Shown here piece by piece: positions 16,049 to 24,665 of a stretch of DNA of 64,000 nucleotides. A program made the translations under genes and the position numbers. The notes below the pieces were generated by a model, which saw nothing but the letters and a program-made list of their open reading frames with translations, was not told the DNA's origin and did not search any database. The DNA is taken from the NCBI GenBank assembly GCA_964552325.1, contig CAZKHA010000003.1, forward strand, positions 1 through 64,000, in the 5' to 3' direction. The stretch is from CAZKCK01 sp964552325. Lineage in GTDB: Bacteria > Bacteroidota > Bacteroidia > Bacteroidales > TTA-H9. Within the stretch, counting starts at the first letter, position 1; each line of letters opens with the position of its first letter.

Positions 16049-16303
16049 TTATTGGAAAATCATTTTTTGAACTTCAACTCCCGGCAAGTTCCTCAATTCT
16101 TTTTCAAGAAGATCCATTTCTGTTTCAAGGCCTAGTAATTCCAGTAAAATAATGCCTTCGGGGCTGCAATTATCTTCTACAACTTCATGTAGGCCTAATC
16201 GTGTCTTAATGGTACAACCATATTTTGTAAGGATGTTCTGTACGCTTTGGTTAACCTGGCTACGGTTGCTGATACGAATCCCTAAAATCCTTATTTCGCT
16301 CAT
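16049..16303 (-). CDS. TM1266-like regulator ([FeFe]-hydrogenase system family)
   Basis: An 84-residue protein with one ACT/NikR-C-like fold: LGIRISNRSQVNQSVQNIL, a YGCTIKTRLGLHEV strand pair, and the end LRNLPGVEVQKM. This pattern matches the family of small regulators found with [FeFe]-hydrogenase maturation genes in Thermotoga and clostridia. There is no DNA-binding domain, so the mode of action is unknown. No hydrogenase or HydEFG gene occurs in this window; instead the gene sits directly upstream of truA. Its own promoter may be the TACTTTTG element at 16358-16365. The family assignment is from pattern recall and could be checked by profile search. Confidence 0.7.
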   Translation of the reverse strand: MSEIRILGIRISNRSQVNQSVQNILTKYGCTIKTRLGLHEVVEDNCSPEGIILLELLGLETEMDLLEKELRNLPGVEVQKMIFQ

Positions 16304-16357
16304 AATGTTTGTGTTAAAGAGTTATTGGTTTATAATCACAAAAAAGGCAGTTGCTTA

Positions 16358-16400
16358 CAAAAGTACGTAAAAAGAAGAATCAGCTTCGCATGGGTGCGAA
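16358..16400 (-). promoter_or_regulatory. -7 element and small palindrome upstream of the TM1266-like gene
   Basis: On the minus strand TACTTTTG (16358-16365) matches the Bacteroidota -7 consensus, 55 bases before the start codon. Upstream lies a perfect inverted repeat TTCGCA-TGGG-TGCGAA (16385-16400) at the place where a -33 element would sit; no TTG is present there. The combination could be an activator- or repressor-controlled promoter. Confidence 0.4.
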
Positions 16401-16495
16401 ATATAATGAAGACGGTAAGCTGTTCTGATTAGGTTTTGCAATAACTTATTACCTTCAAATGGGTTAGGGTTTTTGATAGCAAATAAAGCACAAAA

Positions 16496-16523
16496 AAAGG
16501 GCATTGCTCCCGCAGTGCCCTTT
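16496..16523 (-). terminator. rho-independent terminator after the GRAM gene
   Basis: A 12-base stem (AAAGGGCATTGC with GCAGTGCCCTTT, one G-T pair) and a 4-base loop. On the minus strand it is followed by TTTT, 67 bases after the GRAM-domain gene stop. The A/T-flanked arms could also work weakly in the other direction. Confidence 0.75.
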
Positions 16524-16589
16524 CTCCAATTACCATTGTAATTTCAAATAATCCAGATGATAAATCTACTCTAATCTATATTAAATGCT

Positions 16590-16898
16590 CTAACACATTT
16601 TCGCTATCATTTCGCCCCAATTCTCACGGGTCTTTAACAAGAATTTTAGCTCTTTGCCACATTTGGTTACAATTGATAATCCATTGTTTGAAAACCAACC
16701 TGTTTTAAAATACATTACGTCTTGTATCTCATTGGGAAGTACTTCAATATCAAAGCAATCTTCGGCTGAAGCATTCTTTTTGAAATAAATCCGTTGATTC
16801 GTTAGTATTAGTTTGCCAGGTGTAGTTACAACATCGGTCAAATGGCTTGAATCGCCAGCCTTAAGTACAACTTCATTTGGTTTCAATTTAACAAACAT
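16590..16898 (-). CDS. GRAM/PH-like domain protein
   Basis: A 102-residue protein made of a single GRAM or bacterial PH-like fold. The typical pattern is visible: GKLILTNQRIYFKK near residues 28-41 (strand pair with the TNxRI motif), then an ILPNEI-like segment and alternating strands, and a C-terminal helix (ENWGEMIAKMC). Such domains often bind lipids or mediate protein contacts; in bacteria most are uncharacterised. There is no signal peptide or membrane segment. It is a single-gene unit with its own terminator. The next gene is divergent. Confidence 0.65.
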   Translation of the reverse strand: MFVKLKPNEVVLKAGDSSHLTDVVTTPGKLILTNQRIYFKKNASAEDCFDIEVLPNEIQDVMYFKTGWFSNNGLSIVTKCGKELKFLLKTRENWGEMIAKMC

Positions 16899-17069
16899 GA
16901 CAATCTGTTTAGCTGTGAAAATCAGGACATAACCACTTACTAAAACATTATGCCAAAAAAGCTATTGTATTTATAATAAGCTATTTGTGAAATTGTTAAC
17001 ACTTTTTAACCCCCCAAAATGTTCGGATATGTGCTATTTGTGTTCGGTTTTATGGCAATTGTAGGCTCT

Positions 17070-17099
17070 TTTGCGCCTAGTTGTACAGTTTTAGGTTTG
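17070..17099 (+). promoter_or_regulatory. promoter for the LpxR-like gene
   Basis: TTTG at 17070-17073, 18 bases, then TAGGTTTG at 17092-17099: a full match to the Bacteroidota -33/-7 pattern. It predicts a leader of about 170 bases before the ATG at 17277. That leader contains two GTTTAACA words (near 17153-17172). A small TAGGC/GCCTA inverted repeat overlaps the -33 side. Confidence 0.55.
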
Positions 17100-17276
17100 A
17101 ATTGTGTTTGTTTGAACCTCTTTTGTTGTGTTTTTTAGGGATTATAATGCAATGTTTAACAAAAGTTTAACATTTTAGGGTTTCAAGTCGGTTGCATTAT
17201 GCGTTTTGCGACGATGGTTTTATTTAGCTATTTTTGGCAACCTTTTACCAACCTATCCGTTAAACGAGATTTAGTA

Positions 17277-18860
17277 ATGCCTCGGCCATTGAAAAATAGC
17301 CTCTTGCTTGTGTTTTTTAGTGCTTTTTTGCTTTCATCTTGCCAACAAGAAGAAAAAGTTAAAAGGTCAACAAAGCCCTTGCTCGTTCAAAGCGAGGCTA
17401 TGGTGTTTTATTATCCTGATTCATTGGCAGTTGATTCGCTAAAAGCATTAGTTTCGGAACACTATTTTGTTGTTTTAGATAGCCTTACACATAAAAATAG
17501 CCAACTTCGCAGCCTTTGCACAACCCAAAAATTACGAGCAGTTTCAACGGATGAGCCTCTGCTACTTTTTGAAGTTAAGCCAGGAGTAAAGGTAAGTATT
17601 GACACACGCAAACTGCCTGATATTGCTGGTGTTATAGCCTTTAAACCTGGTAGTTATCCACTGGTTTTGAGTTGTAAGGGTTTTCAGAACCAAGTTAATA
17701 GCTACTTTAATTGGGACGATACCTTAACGCGTGTGCCTGAGCCTAAAACACTTTCAAGATTAAAGAAACCAAAAATTCATAGACAAGTAGATTTAGATAC
17801 AAGCTCAATCCAGCTAGGTGATTCAACCAAAGAGTTTGCAAGGCAAGCAGATAGCATCGGTTGGATGCAACGATTGTTTAGCAAGTTTTTCACATTATTA
17901 AAACCGGAAGTAAACCGAACTTCCACACCCATACCAAAAGTGGCGGCCAATATGGCATTTGTAAGTCAAAAGCAGGTACTAGAGGTTTTTTTAGAAAACG
18001 ATATTTTTTTTGGAACCGATATATGGTATTCTAATGGTGTGAACATTAATATTGTAAGCCCAATTTGGCAAGCCTCGCCGGTGGCTAAGGTGTTAATTCC
18101 TTATAAAGGCAAATCCCTTAATTTTTATGGGCTTTCTATCCTACAAACCATGTTTACGCCCAAATATCCAACATGGGAGGGTATCCAATACGATGATCGT
18201 CCATTTGGTTCTTATTTAATGCTGGGGCACTCAAAGTTAAGTACTATTCCTGATCACAAGTTACGCATATCGAGCTGTTTCTATCTTGGTGTAATTGGAA
18301 AATACGCGTTGGGTGGCGATATTCAAAGCTTTTTGCATGGAGCCGAAAAACGCCCAATTGGTTGGGCAAATCAAATAGCCAACGACTTACTTATTAATTA
18401 TAATGTTGAGGTTGAGAAAGCCTTGTTCTCAAGCGAAAAGTCGGCTATAAGCCTACTTTCTGGTATAAAAGCAGGCAGTTTGCACACCAATGCTTCGCTT
18501 GGTTTTCGGTACCAATGGGCCAACTTAACTGATTATTTTTATGATCCCTATCCAAGTTCTACATCGCAAGATTCTTGGAATCAAATCCTTAAAAAGCTTA
18601 AGTATTCCTTTGTTATCTCCTCTACTATTACAGGTGTGGCTTACGATGCTTCCTTACAAGGCGGAATGTTTAACAAAACAAGTCCTTATGTTATTGGCGA
18701 TGATCGTTTAAAGCGTTTTATTTCAGCTTCATCAATAGGAGTGGGGCTTGCTTACAAGCAGTTTGCTTTTGATATGAGTGGCTTTATGATAAGCCCTGAA
18801 TTTGATCCTCAAAAGCGTTGGCATAAGTGGGCACGGCTACAAGTAACATATGCTTTTTGA
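17277..18860 (+). CDS. LpxR-like lipid A 3'-O-deacylase domain with lipoprotein N-terminus
   Basis: A 527-residue protein. I chose the ATG at 17277 because it begins a lipoprotein signal with Cys22 (LLSSC); an earlier ATG at 17199 would bury it. Residues about 23-230 are an unrecognised domain. From about residue 238 the sequence matches the LpxR/DUF2219 family: END with Asn241-Asp242, TDIWYSNGVNI, DDRPFGSYL, LGVIGKYALGGDIQ, Gln350 and His354 in the QxxxH spacing of the LpxR catalytic site, then GWANQIAND. LpxR is an outer-membrane beta-barrel that removes the 3'-acyloxyacyl chain of lipid A. The C-terminus ends in an aromatic residue (TYAF), as expected for a barrel. A lipidated N-terminal extension on such a barrel is unusual. 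Lipid A is the inferred substrate. Confidence 0.75.
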   Translation: MPRPLKNSLLLVFFSAFLLSSCQQEEKVKRSTKPLLVQSEAMVFYYPDSLAVDSLKALVSEHYFVVLDSLTHKNSQLRSLCTTQKLRAVSTDEPLLLFEVKPGVKVSIDTRKLPDIAGVIAFKPGSYPLVLSCKGFQNQVNSYFNWDDTLTRVPEPKTLSRLKKPKIHRQVDLDTSSIQLGDSTKEFARQADSIGWMQRLFSKFFTLLKPEVNRTSTPIPKVAANMAFVSQKQVLEVFLENDIFFGTDIWYSNGVNINIVSPIWQASPVAKVLIPYKGKSLNFYGLSILQTMFTPKYPTWEGIQYDDRPFGSYLMLGHSKLSTIPDHKLRISSCFYLGVIGKYALGGDIQSFLHGAEKRPIGWANQIANDLLINYNVEVEKALFSSEKSAISLLSGIKAGSLHTNASLGFRYQWANLTDYFYDPYPSSTSQDSWNQILKKLKYSFVISSTITGVAYDASLQGGMFNKTSPYVIGDDRLKRFISASSIGVGLAYKQFAFDMSGFMISPEFDPQKRWHKWARLQVTYAF

Positions 18861-18944
18861 AGTTAAAATATTTATTATATGCAATTTATATAAAAGTTGC
18901 GGACTGTTTAACGTAGTTTGTGATTGCTTTTTGTACAGAAACAG

Positions 18945-18952
18945 TATTTTTG
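18945..18952 (+). promoter_or_regulatory. -7 promoter element for the trehalose-synthase-like gene
   Basis: TATTTTTG fits TAnnTTTG and ends 22 bases before the ATG at 18975. It lies downstream of an alternative in-frame ATG (18924), so it supports 18975 as the real start. Candidate TTTG words occur at 18917 and 18930, neither at ideal distance. Confidence 0.45.
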
Positions 18953-18974
18953 TGGATTAAATAGAACACTGCCT

Positions 18975-20684
18975 ATGACTGACCTTAACACCCTCAAGAA
19001 GCTTTTTCTTGAATTATATCCTAATGAAGGGATTGAAAAGATTGATCAATTCTTGAGCGAGATAGAAACCATCAGAACACAATTTCCTATCGTCAATACG
19101 GATACAGAATGGTATAAAGATGCCGTTGTTTATTCGTTGTATGTCGATTTGTTTAACAGTGATTTTCAAGGCTTAATCGAAAAGTTGCCCTATTTAGAGA
19201 ACTTGGGTGTCACCTGCCTTTGGTTATTGCCTATTCTTGATTCGCCCATGCGCGATGCTGGCTTCGATATCCGGAATTATGACCGTATCAGGCGTGAGTT
19301 GTTCGGTTTACCCCAATCGGCAGATATTGAAGAGGAAAGAGAACTGTTTCGTAAGTTTTTGAACAAGGCGCATGCACATGGCATCAAGGTGATTTTTGAT
19401 ATTGCCATGAATCATACCAGCAATACGAATCCATGGTTTTTAGAAGCCAAAAAAGGCCCTGGCAATCCATACTATAATTACTTCATTTGGAATAAAGATA
19501 CCAATAAATATACAGAAACCCGCTTGTTATTCAAGGGAATGTGCCCAAGCAATTGGGAGCCTTGTGGTGATGAATACTATTTCCATCGTTTTTTTGAGTT
19601 CCAGCCCGATTTGAATTATCGCAACCCCGAGGTTTTACTTGCTATGGGCCGTATTTTGCTGTTTTGGCTTTCGCAAGGCGTTGATGGGTTTAGGGCCGAT
19701 GCCATTCCATATATATGGAAAACAGAGGGAACTGATTGTGAAAATCTTCCTGAAGCCCATACCATAATTCGGTTTTGGCGAGCTATGCTTGATGCTGTAA
19801 AGCCTGGCACACTGCTACTTGCCGAAGCCTGCCAACCGCCCAACGAGGTTGTAAAATACTTTGGTGATGCCAACGAATGCCATGCTGGATATCATTTCCC
19901 ACTCATGCCCCAGCTTTTTATTGCCATGGGCAAAGGCGATGCACAGCCCATAAAAGATGTTCTAAGCCATGCCATCACTCCCGAAATACCATCCGCTTGC
20001 CAGTGGTTTACGTTCCTGCGTTGCCACGATGAGCTCACGCTTGAAATGGTTACTCCCGAAGAACGTGTGGTTATGAATACTTTATACCGCCACGATGACC
20101 GATGGAATTTTAGGGAGGGCGAAGGAATAGCAGCGCGTCTTTCGAATTTGATGAAGTTTGATGAACGCAGAGTGTTGCTGGCTTTCTCTATTATGCTGAG
20201 TCTTCCTGGTACACCTGTGTTGTACTATGGCGATGAGTTTGGTAAACAGAATGATGAATCGTATTTTGATAAAGTTTCATCTGAAACTGGTTATAGCGAT
20301 ACTCGCTACTTTGTTCGTGGCCCAGTTGATTGGGACCTGACCAATAAAAGACTTGCCGATCCATCCACTTTTGAAGCAAAGGTATTTTTTGGACTTAAGA
20401 AAATGTTATCTGTTCGTAAAGATTGGTTGGCATTTGGGCGCGGGGGACTTGAATTTATGGAAGTTAAATCTACTTCAGGCGGCCAAACAAATGGTGTTTT
20501 AGCCTTTATTAGGAAATACAATAATGAGAAACTATTGTTAGTTCATAACTTGACAGACAAGCCTGTTGAAGTTGATCTTTCAGCCTATCTTTCTAGTGAT
20601 CCAACGTATTTAATTCATTCAAATTTGGGTAATTATTCAAAATATAAGCTTGAACCGTTTATGTACAACTGGTTAGCGATATGA
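18975..20684 (+). CDS. trehalose-synthase-like GH13 enzyme (subfamily 16 type)
   Basis: A 569-residue cytoplasmic protein with no signal peptide. The order and wording of motifs follow maltose alpha-glucosyltransferases (TreS): WYKDAVVYSLYVD, FDIAMNHTS, a GFRADAIPY nucleophile (Asp242), LLAEACQ with Glu284, an ECHAGYHFPLMPQLF segment, and FLRCHDELTLEMVT with Asp352. TreS interconverts maltose and trehalose. One departure from canonical TreS is CHDELT in place of NHDELT. The stretch after the active site (SETGYSDTRYFVRGPVDW) also differs from the usual RTPMQW. So a related maltose- or glucan-transforming reaction is possible. The stop overlaps the next gene, a histidine kinase, by four bases, which implies coupled translation. 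Confidence 0.78.
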   Translation: MTDLNTLKKLFLELYPNEGIEKIDQFLSEIETIRTQFPIVNTDTEWYKDAVVYSLYVDLFNSDFQGLIEKLPYLENLGVTCLWLLPILDSPMRDAGFDIRNYDRIRRELFGLPQSADIEEERELFRKFLNKAHAHGIKVIFDIAMNHTSNTNPWFLEAKKGPGNPYYNYFIWNKDTNKYTETRLLFKGMCPSNWEPCGDEYYFHRFFEFQPDLNYRNPEVLLAMGRILLFWLSQGVDGFRADAIPYIWKTEGTDCENLPEAHTIIRFWRAMLDAVKPGTLLLAEACQPPNEVVKYFGDANECHAGYHFPLMPQLFIAMGKGDAQPIKDVLSHAITPEIPSACQWFTFLRCHDELTLEMVTPEERVVMNTLYRHDDRWNFREGEGIAARLSNLMKFDERRVLLAFSIMLSLPGTPVLYYGDEFGKQNDESYFDKVSSETGYSDTRYFVRGPVDWDLTNKRLADPSTFEAKVFFGLKKMLSVRKDWLAFGRGGLEFMEVKSTSGGQTNGVLAFIRKYNNEKLLLVHNLTDKPVEVDLSAYLSSDPTYLIHSNLGNYSKYKLEPFMYNWLAI

Positions 20685-21949
20685 GCGATCAAAACGTACT
20701 AATGCTTTTGCCCGAAGCTTTCGGGGAGCTAAACGAGAAGGATTTAGCCCTTATCCGATCCATGGAAGACGCAATCATTCGGCAGCGTAGTCTTCCTGAG
20801 TTAATGGATACCATTTGGGAATTGACAATCAATATTATACCACACGACCGTATTGGACTGGCCTTTATTGATGATGACCAACAACGTATTGTAGCTCAAT
20901 ATTCAAAGTCGGTTTACAGTCCACTGCTACTCGAGGGTGGTTTTTCATCCGGATTGGCTAACTCAACCTTACAACCCATGCTCGAAACGGGTATGGGGCG
21001 CATAATCAATAATCTAGAAGAATATTTTTCATCTAACCCTGATTCTGTTTCAACGCAACTATTAGTCCTAGAAGGTGTCAGAAGCAATCTAACCTTGCCT
21101 TTGCGTGTAGATGGAAGGCATATTGGATTTGTGTTTTTCAGTTCACGCCAAACATCCGCTTTTTGTATGCGGCATGGTGCATTGTTGTTCGCTTTGCTTC
21201 AAGTTATGTCGGCTGGAATTGAGAAAGCCTGGCTAATCAATAGGTTACAACAAGCTAATCTTGATTATTCTACTTTAATGGGATTTGTTTCGCATGAGTT
21301 AAAAAGTCCTCTTTCAACCATGATGATGCTTGGCCATACCTATGTTGAAGGATATTTGGGCCCTGTAGATCCTTTAGCTGAGGATACGGTAAACAAAATG
21401 CTTCGTATATCAGGTTATTTGGTTAATATGATTTCCAATTATTTAGGGCTATCGAGCTTAGAATCGGGTGAATTGAAATATGCCCCACTGCTCAATGTTG
21501 ATTTTGAAGATGATGTGTTAAATTTTTCCATTGAAACAATCCAAGCCCGCATTAAAGAACATCAAGTTAGCCTTAATGTTGAAAGCAGTGGAGAAAAGTT
21601 TATTTTAGATGCTGATTCAGAATTACTTAGATTGGTTGTTGTGAACCTGCTCGACAACGCGGTAAAATATGGCGAAAAGAACTCGCTTGTCCATATCACC
21701 TGTGAATATACCCAAGCCAGTTTCGTTTTTAAGGTTCGCAATAAAGGTGTTGGGTTTACCAAAGAACAATCGCTTAAATTATTCAAGCGCTTCAGCCGAC
21801 TTCGCCAAAAAGGCCTTGAAGATAGAAAAGGAAGCGGTTTGGGGCTTTACCTAAGCTGGTGGATAATCCAAAAGCATAAAGGTAAGATATATGCTAATTC
21901 ACAACCTGGTGAGTGGGCTGAATTTTCTTTTGAATTGCCTGTATTTTAA
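20681..21949 (+). CDS. soluble GAF histidine kinase
   Basis: A 422-residue cytoplasmic kinase. Residues about 25-190 resemble a GAF domain (LPELMDTIWELTINIIPHDR, then a GVRSNLTLPLRVDGRHIGFV strand set). HisKA follows with the phosphoacceptor His near residue 205 in VSHELKSPL. The HATPase domain has an N box (VVNLLDNAVKYG) and GSGLGLYLSW. There is no transmembrane segment and no receiver. It overlaps the trehalose-synthase-like gene by four bases (ATGA), so the two are surely co-expressed. A link between sugar state and signalling is suggested by that coupling but no cognate regulator is adjacent. Confidence 0.85.
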   Translation: MSDQNVLMLLPEAFGELNEKDLALIRSMEDAIIRQRSLPELMDTIWELTINIIPHDRIGLAFIDDDQQRIVAQYSKSVYSPLLLEGGFSSGLANSTLQPMLETGMGRIINNLEEYFSSNPDSVSTQLLVLEGVRSNLTLPLRVDGRHIGFVFFSSRQTSAFCMRHGALLFALLQVMSAGIEKAWLINRLQQANLDYSTLMGFVSHELKSPLSTMMMLGHTYVEGYLGPVDPLAEDTVNKMLRISGYLVNMISNYLGLSSLESGELKYAPLLNVDFEDDVLNFSIETIQARIKEHQVSLNVESSGEKFILDADSELLRLVVVNLLDNAVKYGEKNSLVHITCEYTQASFVFKVRNKGVGFTKEQSLKLFKRFSRLRQKGLEDRKGSGLGLYLSWWIIQKHKGKIYANSQPGEWAEFSFELPVF

Positions 21950-22010
21950 TATTTTAAGACTATAGTGGCTGAAATGTAAAGAACCATAATCAGCTAATTT
22001 TGCTTTCAGA

Positions 22011-22043
22011 TTTGGAAATATGATTGTTTTTTAAATAATTTTG
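22011..22043 (+). promoter_or_regulatory. promoter for the geranylgeranyl-reductase-like gene
   Basis: TTTG at 22011-22014, 21 bases, then TAATTTTG at 22036-22043; the start codon is at 22064. A second TAATTTTG occurs at 21995-22002, so tandem start sites are possible. Confidence 0.5.
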
Positions 22044-22063
22044 GCTTTTCTAAACTATCAACC

Positions 22064-23296
22064 ATGCCCGATGACCTAGCTGATGTGATAATTGTTGGGG
22101 CTGGCCCCGCCGGAGTTGCTTGTGCTTTGGGTTTGGCTGGTTCGGGCCTCAATGTTTTATTGCTTGACAAAGATCAATTCCCACGTGAAAAAGTATGTGG
22201 TGGTGGGTTATGGTTACGTTCAGTACGGGTACTCAATGACTTACTGCCCAATGTTGGCTCTAATTTACAGTCATATAGCAATAAAACGGCGCTTTGTGGT
22301 ATTTCGGTATGTACTCCCGAGGGTTCAAATTTTGTTTATAAATCCAATTTTCAAGGCGAGGAACGCAAAACCTTGGGCTACACGGTAAACCGTGATGATT
22401 TTGATGAATGGATGGTAAATCAAGCAACCAAGGCATCTGAAATAAGGTTTTTTCCCACTTCACAAGTTACCGAGGTTAAATCAACTAATTCGGGTATTCG
22501 GGTACTAGGCGAAGGGTTTGATTATCAGGCGAAGATGCTTGTTTTTGCGGATGGGGCTCAGGCTTTAGCCTCAAGTGGGCTAAGTGGAACGCAATTCAAC
22601 CGTACAGCCGATGCCTTAGCTATTAGGGCCTATTTTAGGGGTGTAAACATGATTTCAGACGACAAAGTTTTGGAATTCTGTTTTTTAAAAGAAGTTTATC
22701 CAGGTTATTTGTGGCTCTTTCCGCTTAACGACGACACGGTAAACGTTGGACTATATCTACCATTAAAGTATCTCGGTAAACAAAAGGCAAACCTAAAAAA
22801 TGCCTTATTTGAGCTTATTCAAGAAAATTCATCGCTGGCATGCCGTTTTCAGGATGCAACCTTAGTTGGAAGCATACGCGGGGGTTTGCTTCCTTTGGGC
22901 AAAAGCAAGGTAGTGCTATCAGGTGATCGCTATCTTATTGCTGGTGATGCCGCTTCGTTGGTAGATCCTCTTGGCGGCGAAGGAATTGGCAATGCCCTTT
23001 ATAGTGGACAACTCGCTGCAGCTCATATCTTGAAATGTTTTGATGCTGGTAATTTCTCAGCTACTTTCAACCAAGCTTACGATCAGCAAATCCATAAATC
23101 TATTCTCAACGACTTTGGCTTCAGGCATTGGCTAATTGGATTTATGAAAAAACACCCCAGCCTGTTCAATTACAGCGTAAAAAAGGTTAGTTCAAACATG
23201 GCATTTCGCAAAATGCTTGCCAATGCATTGGCTTCAGGCGAAATCAGAAAGGAAATGATGTCGTTTCGCTTCTTCAAGAATATGTTAGTTAAATAG
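22064..23296 (+). CDS. geranylgeranyl-reductase-family FAD flavoprotein
   Basis: A 410-residue flavoenzyme. The N-terminal dinucleotide-binding motif is IIVGAGPAGVACA, followed by the PREKVCGGGLW segment that is typical of geranylgeranyl reductases and related digeranylgeranyl-glycerophospholipid reductases. The second FAD-binding motif is GDAASLVDPLGGEGIGNAL near residue 300. Family members reduce isoprenoid double bonds, and in bacteria they are often of unknown substrate, sometimes acting on menaquinone side chains or polyprenols. There is no membrane segment. A DUF2851 gene follows 35 bases downstream, probably in the same transcript. Confidence 0.82.
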   Translation: MPDDLADVIIVGAGPAGVACALGLAGSGLNVLLLDKDQFPREKVCGGGLWLRSVRVLNDLLPNVGSNLQSYSNKTALCGISVCTPEGSNFVYKSNFQGEERKTLGYTVNRDDFDEWMVNQATKASEIRFFPTSQVTEVKSTNSGIRVLGEGFDYQAKMLVFADGAQALASSGLSGTQFNRTADALAIRAYFRGVNMISDDKVLEFCFLKEVYPGYLWLFPLNDDTVNVGLYLPLKYLGKQKANLKNALFELIQENSSLACRFQDATLVGSIRGGLLPLGKSKVVLSGDRYLIAGDAASLVDPLGGEGIGNALYSGQLAAAHILKCFDAGNFSATFNQAYDQQIHKSILNDFGFRHWLIGFMKKHPSLFNYSVKKVSSNMAFRKMLANALASGEIRKEMMSFRFFKNMLVK

Positions 23297-23331
23297 TTTT
23301 GACGTTATTCGGTTTGTTAAATCAATAGATT

Positions 23332-24597
23332 ATGAACGAAGCATTTATAAGCTATTTGTGGTACAATAGGTTGCTTAAACCGCCCTTATTAACCATCGAA
23401 GGACAAGCTATCCAAATTATTAGCCCGGGAGAACCAAATTCAGATGCTGGACCAGATTTTGCCAATGCGCGTCTTAAAATAGGTGATGAGCTATGGGCTG
23501 GCAATGTTGAGATACATGTTCGCGAGTCGGATTGGTACAAGCATAATCATGCAGATGTTGAGGATTATAAAACAATAATCCTCCACGTGGTACATGATTG
23601 TGATGTGTTGGATACTGCTTTAGGCCATTTTCCGACCCTGAAAATAAAAGATTGCTACGACCCGCAACTTTATTTTAAGTATGAAGCTTTTATGTATGCC
23701 AAAACATGGATACCCTGTGCCGCTTCGTTTGCAATGAGTTCAAGTATAGCGAGGCTAAGTATGGCCGAGAAGTGTATTTACGAGCGTATTCACCGCAAAG
23801 CTTCTGAAATTGAAAAGCTTGTTTCTTTTACAATCAATAATCAAGAAGAATCATTCTATATATTATTAGCACGGTGTTTTGGGCTAAAAATTAATAGCCA
23901 AGCCTTTGAAATGCTTGCCCGCTCTTTGCCACTGAAAATACTATTGAAGCATCGCAATCAGTTGAACCAACTAGAAGCGCTGCTGTTTGGCCAATCTGGT
24001 TTATTGGCGAATGATCCACGCGATGAGTATGAATATGAGCTAAAGAGGGAATATTCTTTTTTGCGCAAAAAGTATAACCTTGTGCCTATTCCATCGCACT
24101 TATGGAAGTTTATGCGTTTAATGCCCGCTTCGTTTCCAACTATCCGTATTGCCCAATTTGCAAGTTTGCTACATAGCACTTCCCATTTATTGGCAAAGGT
24201 TCTCGCCTGCGATACAGCAGAAACCATTGTTGAGGCCTTACGGTGCGTAGCTTCACCTTACTGGGATACGCACTACCATTTTGGCGTACTTGCGAAAGAA
24301 CACGTTAAAAAGCCAAGTGATGATTTTTATAATTTGTTGATAATTAATGCTATAGTTCCTTATTTGTTTTTGCAGGGCAACGTATTCGACAATCATGAAC
24401 TTAAAGAAAAAGCCATTAGATTGCTAGAACACATTGCTGCAGAGAATAATGCAATAACACGTGCTTGGAAAGATTTGGGTTTAGAGTTAAAAGATGCATT
24501 TAATAGTCAGGCCTTTAATGAGTTAAAAACGAAATATTGCAATCAAAAGCGGTGCTTGGAATGTAGGATAGGGCATAACATTTTAGGTAAAGATTAG
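23332..24597 (+). CDS. DUF2851 family protein
   Basis: A 421-residue protein of the DUF2851 family, which is almost confined to Bacteroidota. The N-terminal part shows the conserved start: MNEAFISYLWYNR, then SPGEPNSDAGPDFANARL, then GNVEIHVRESDWYKHNHAD with several invariant acidic and histidine residues, and ILHVVHDCD. These acidic/histidine residues could form a metal site. The C-terminus has a cysteine motif, CNQKRCLECRIG, that may bind a metal. No function is established. It lies 35 bases after the flavoprotein gene and shows no signal peptide. Confidence 0.85.
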   Translation: MNEAFISYLWYNRLLKPPLLTIEGQAIQIISPGEPNSDAGPDFANARLKIGDELWAGNVEIHVRESDWYKHNHADVEDYKTIILHVVHDCDVLDTALGHFPTLKIKDCYDPQLYFKYEAFMYAKTWIPCAASFAMSSSIARLSMAEKCIYERIHRKASEIEKLVSFTINNQEESFYILLARCFGLKINSQAFEMLARSLPLKILLKHRNQLNQLEALLFGQSGLLANDPRDEYEYELKREYSFLRKKYNLVPIPSHLWKFMRLMPASFPTIRIAQFASLLHSTSHLLAKVLACDTAETIVEALRCVASPYWDTHYHFGVLAKEHVKKPSDDFYNLLIINAIVPYLFLQGNVFDNHELKEKAIRLLEHIAAENNAITRAWKDLGLELKDAFNSQAFNELKTKYCNQKRCLECRIGHNILGKD

Positions 24598-24665
24598 TGG
24601 AGCACATTTTTTTTATAATTTAGGTGTCTCAAATCACTAGCTGTTTTTAACCAAAATCTGGTTCT

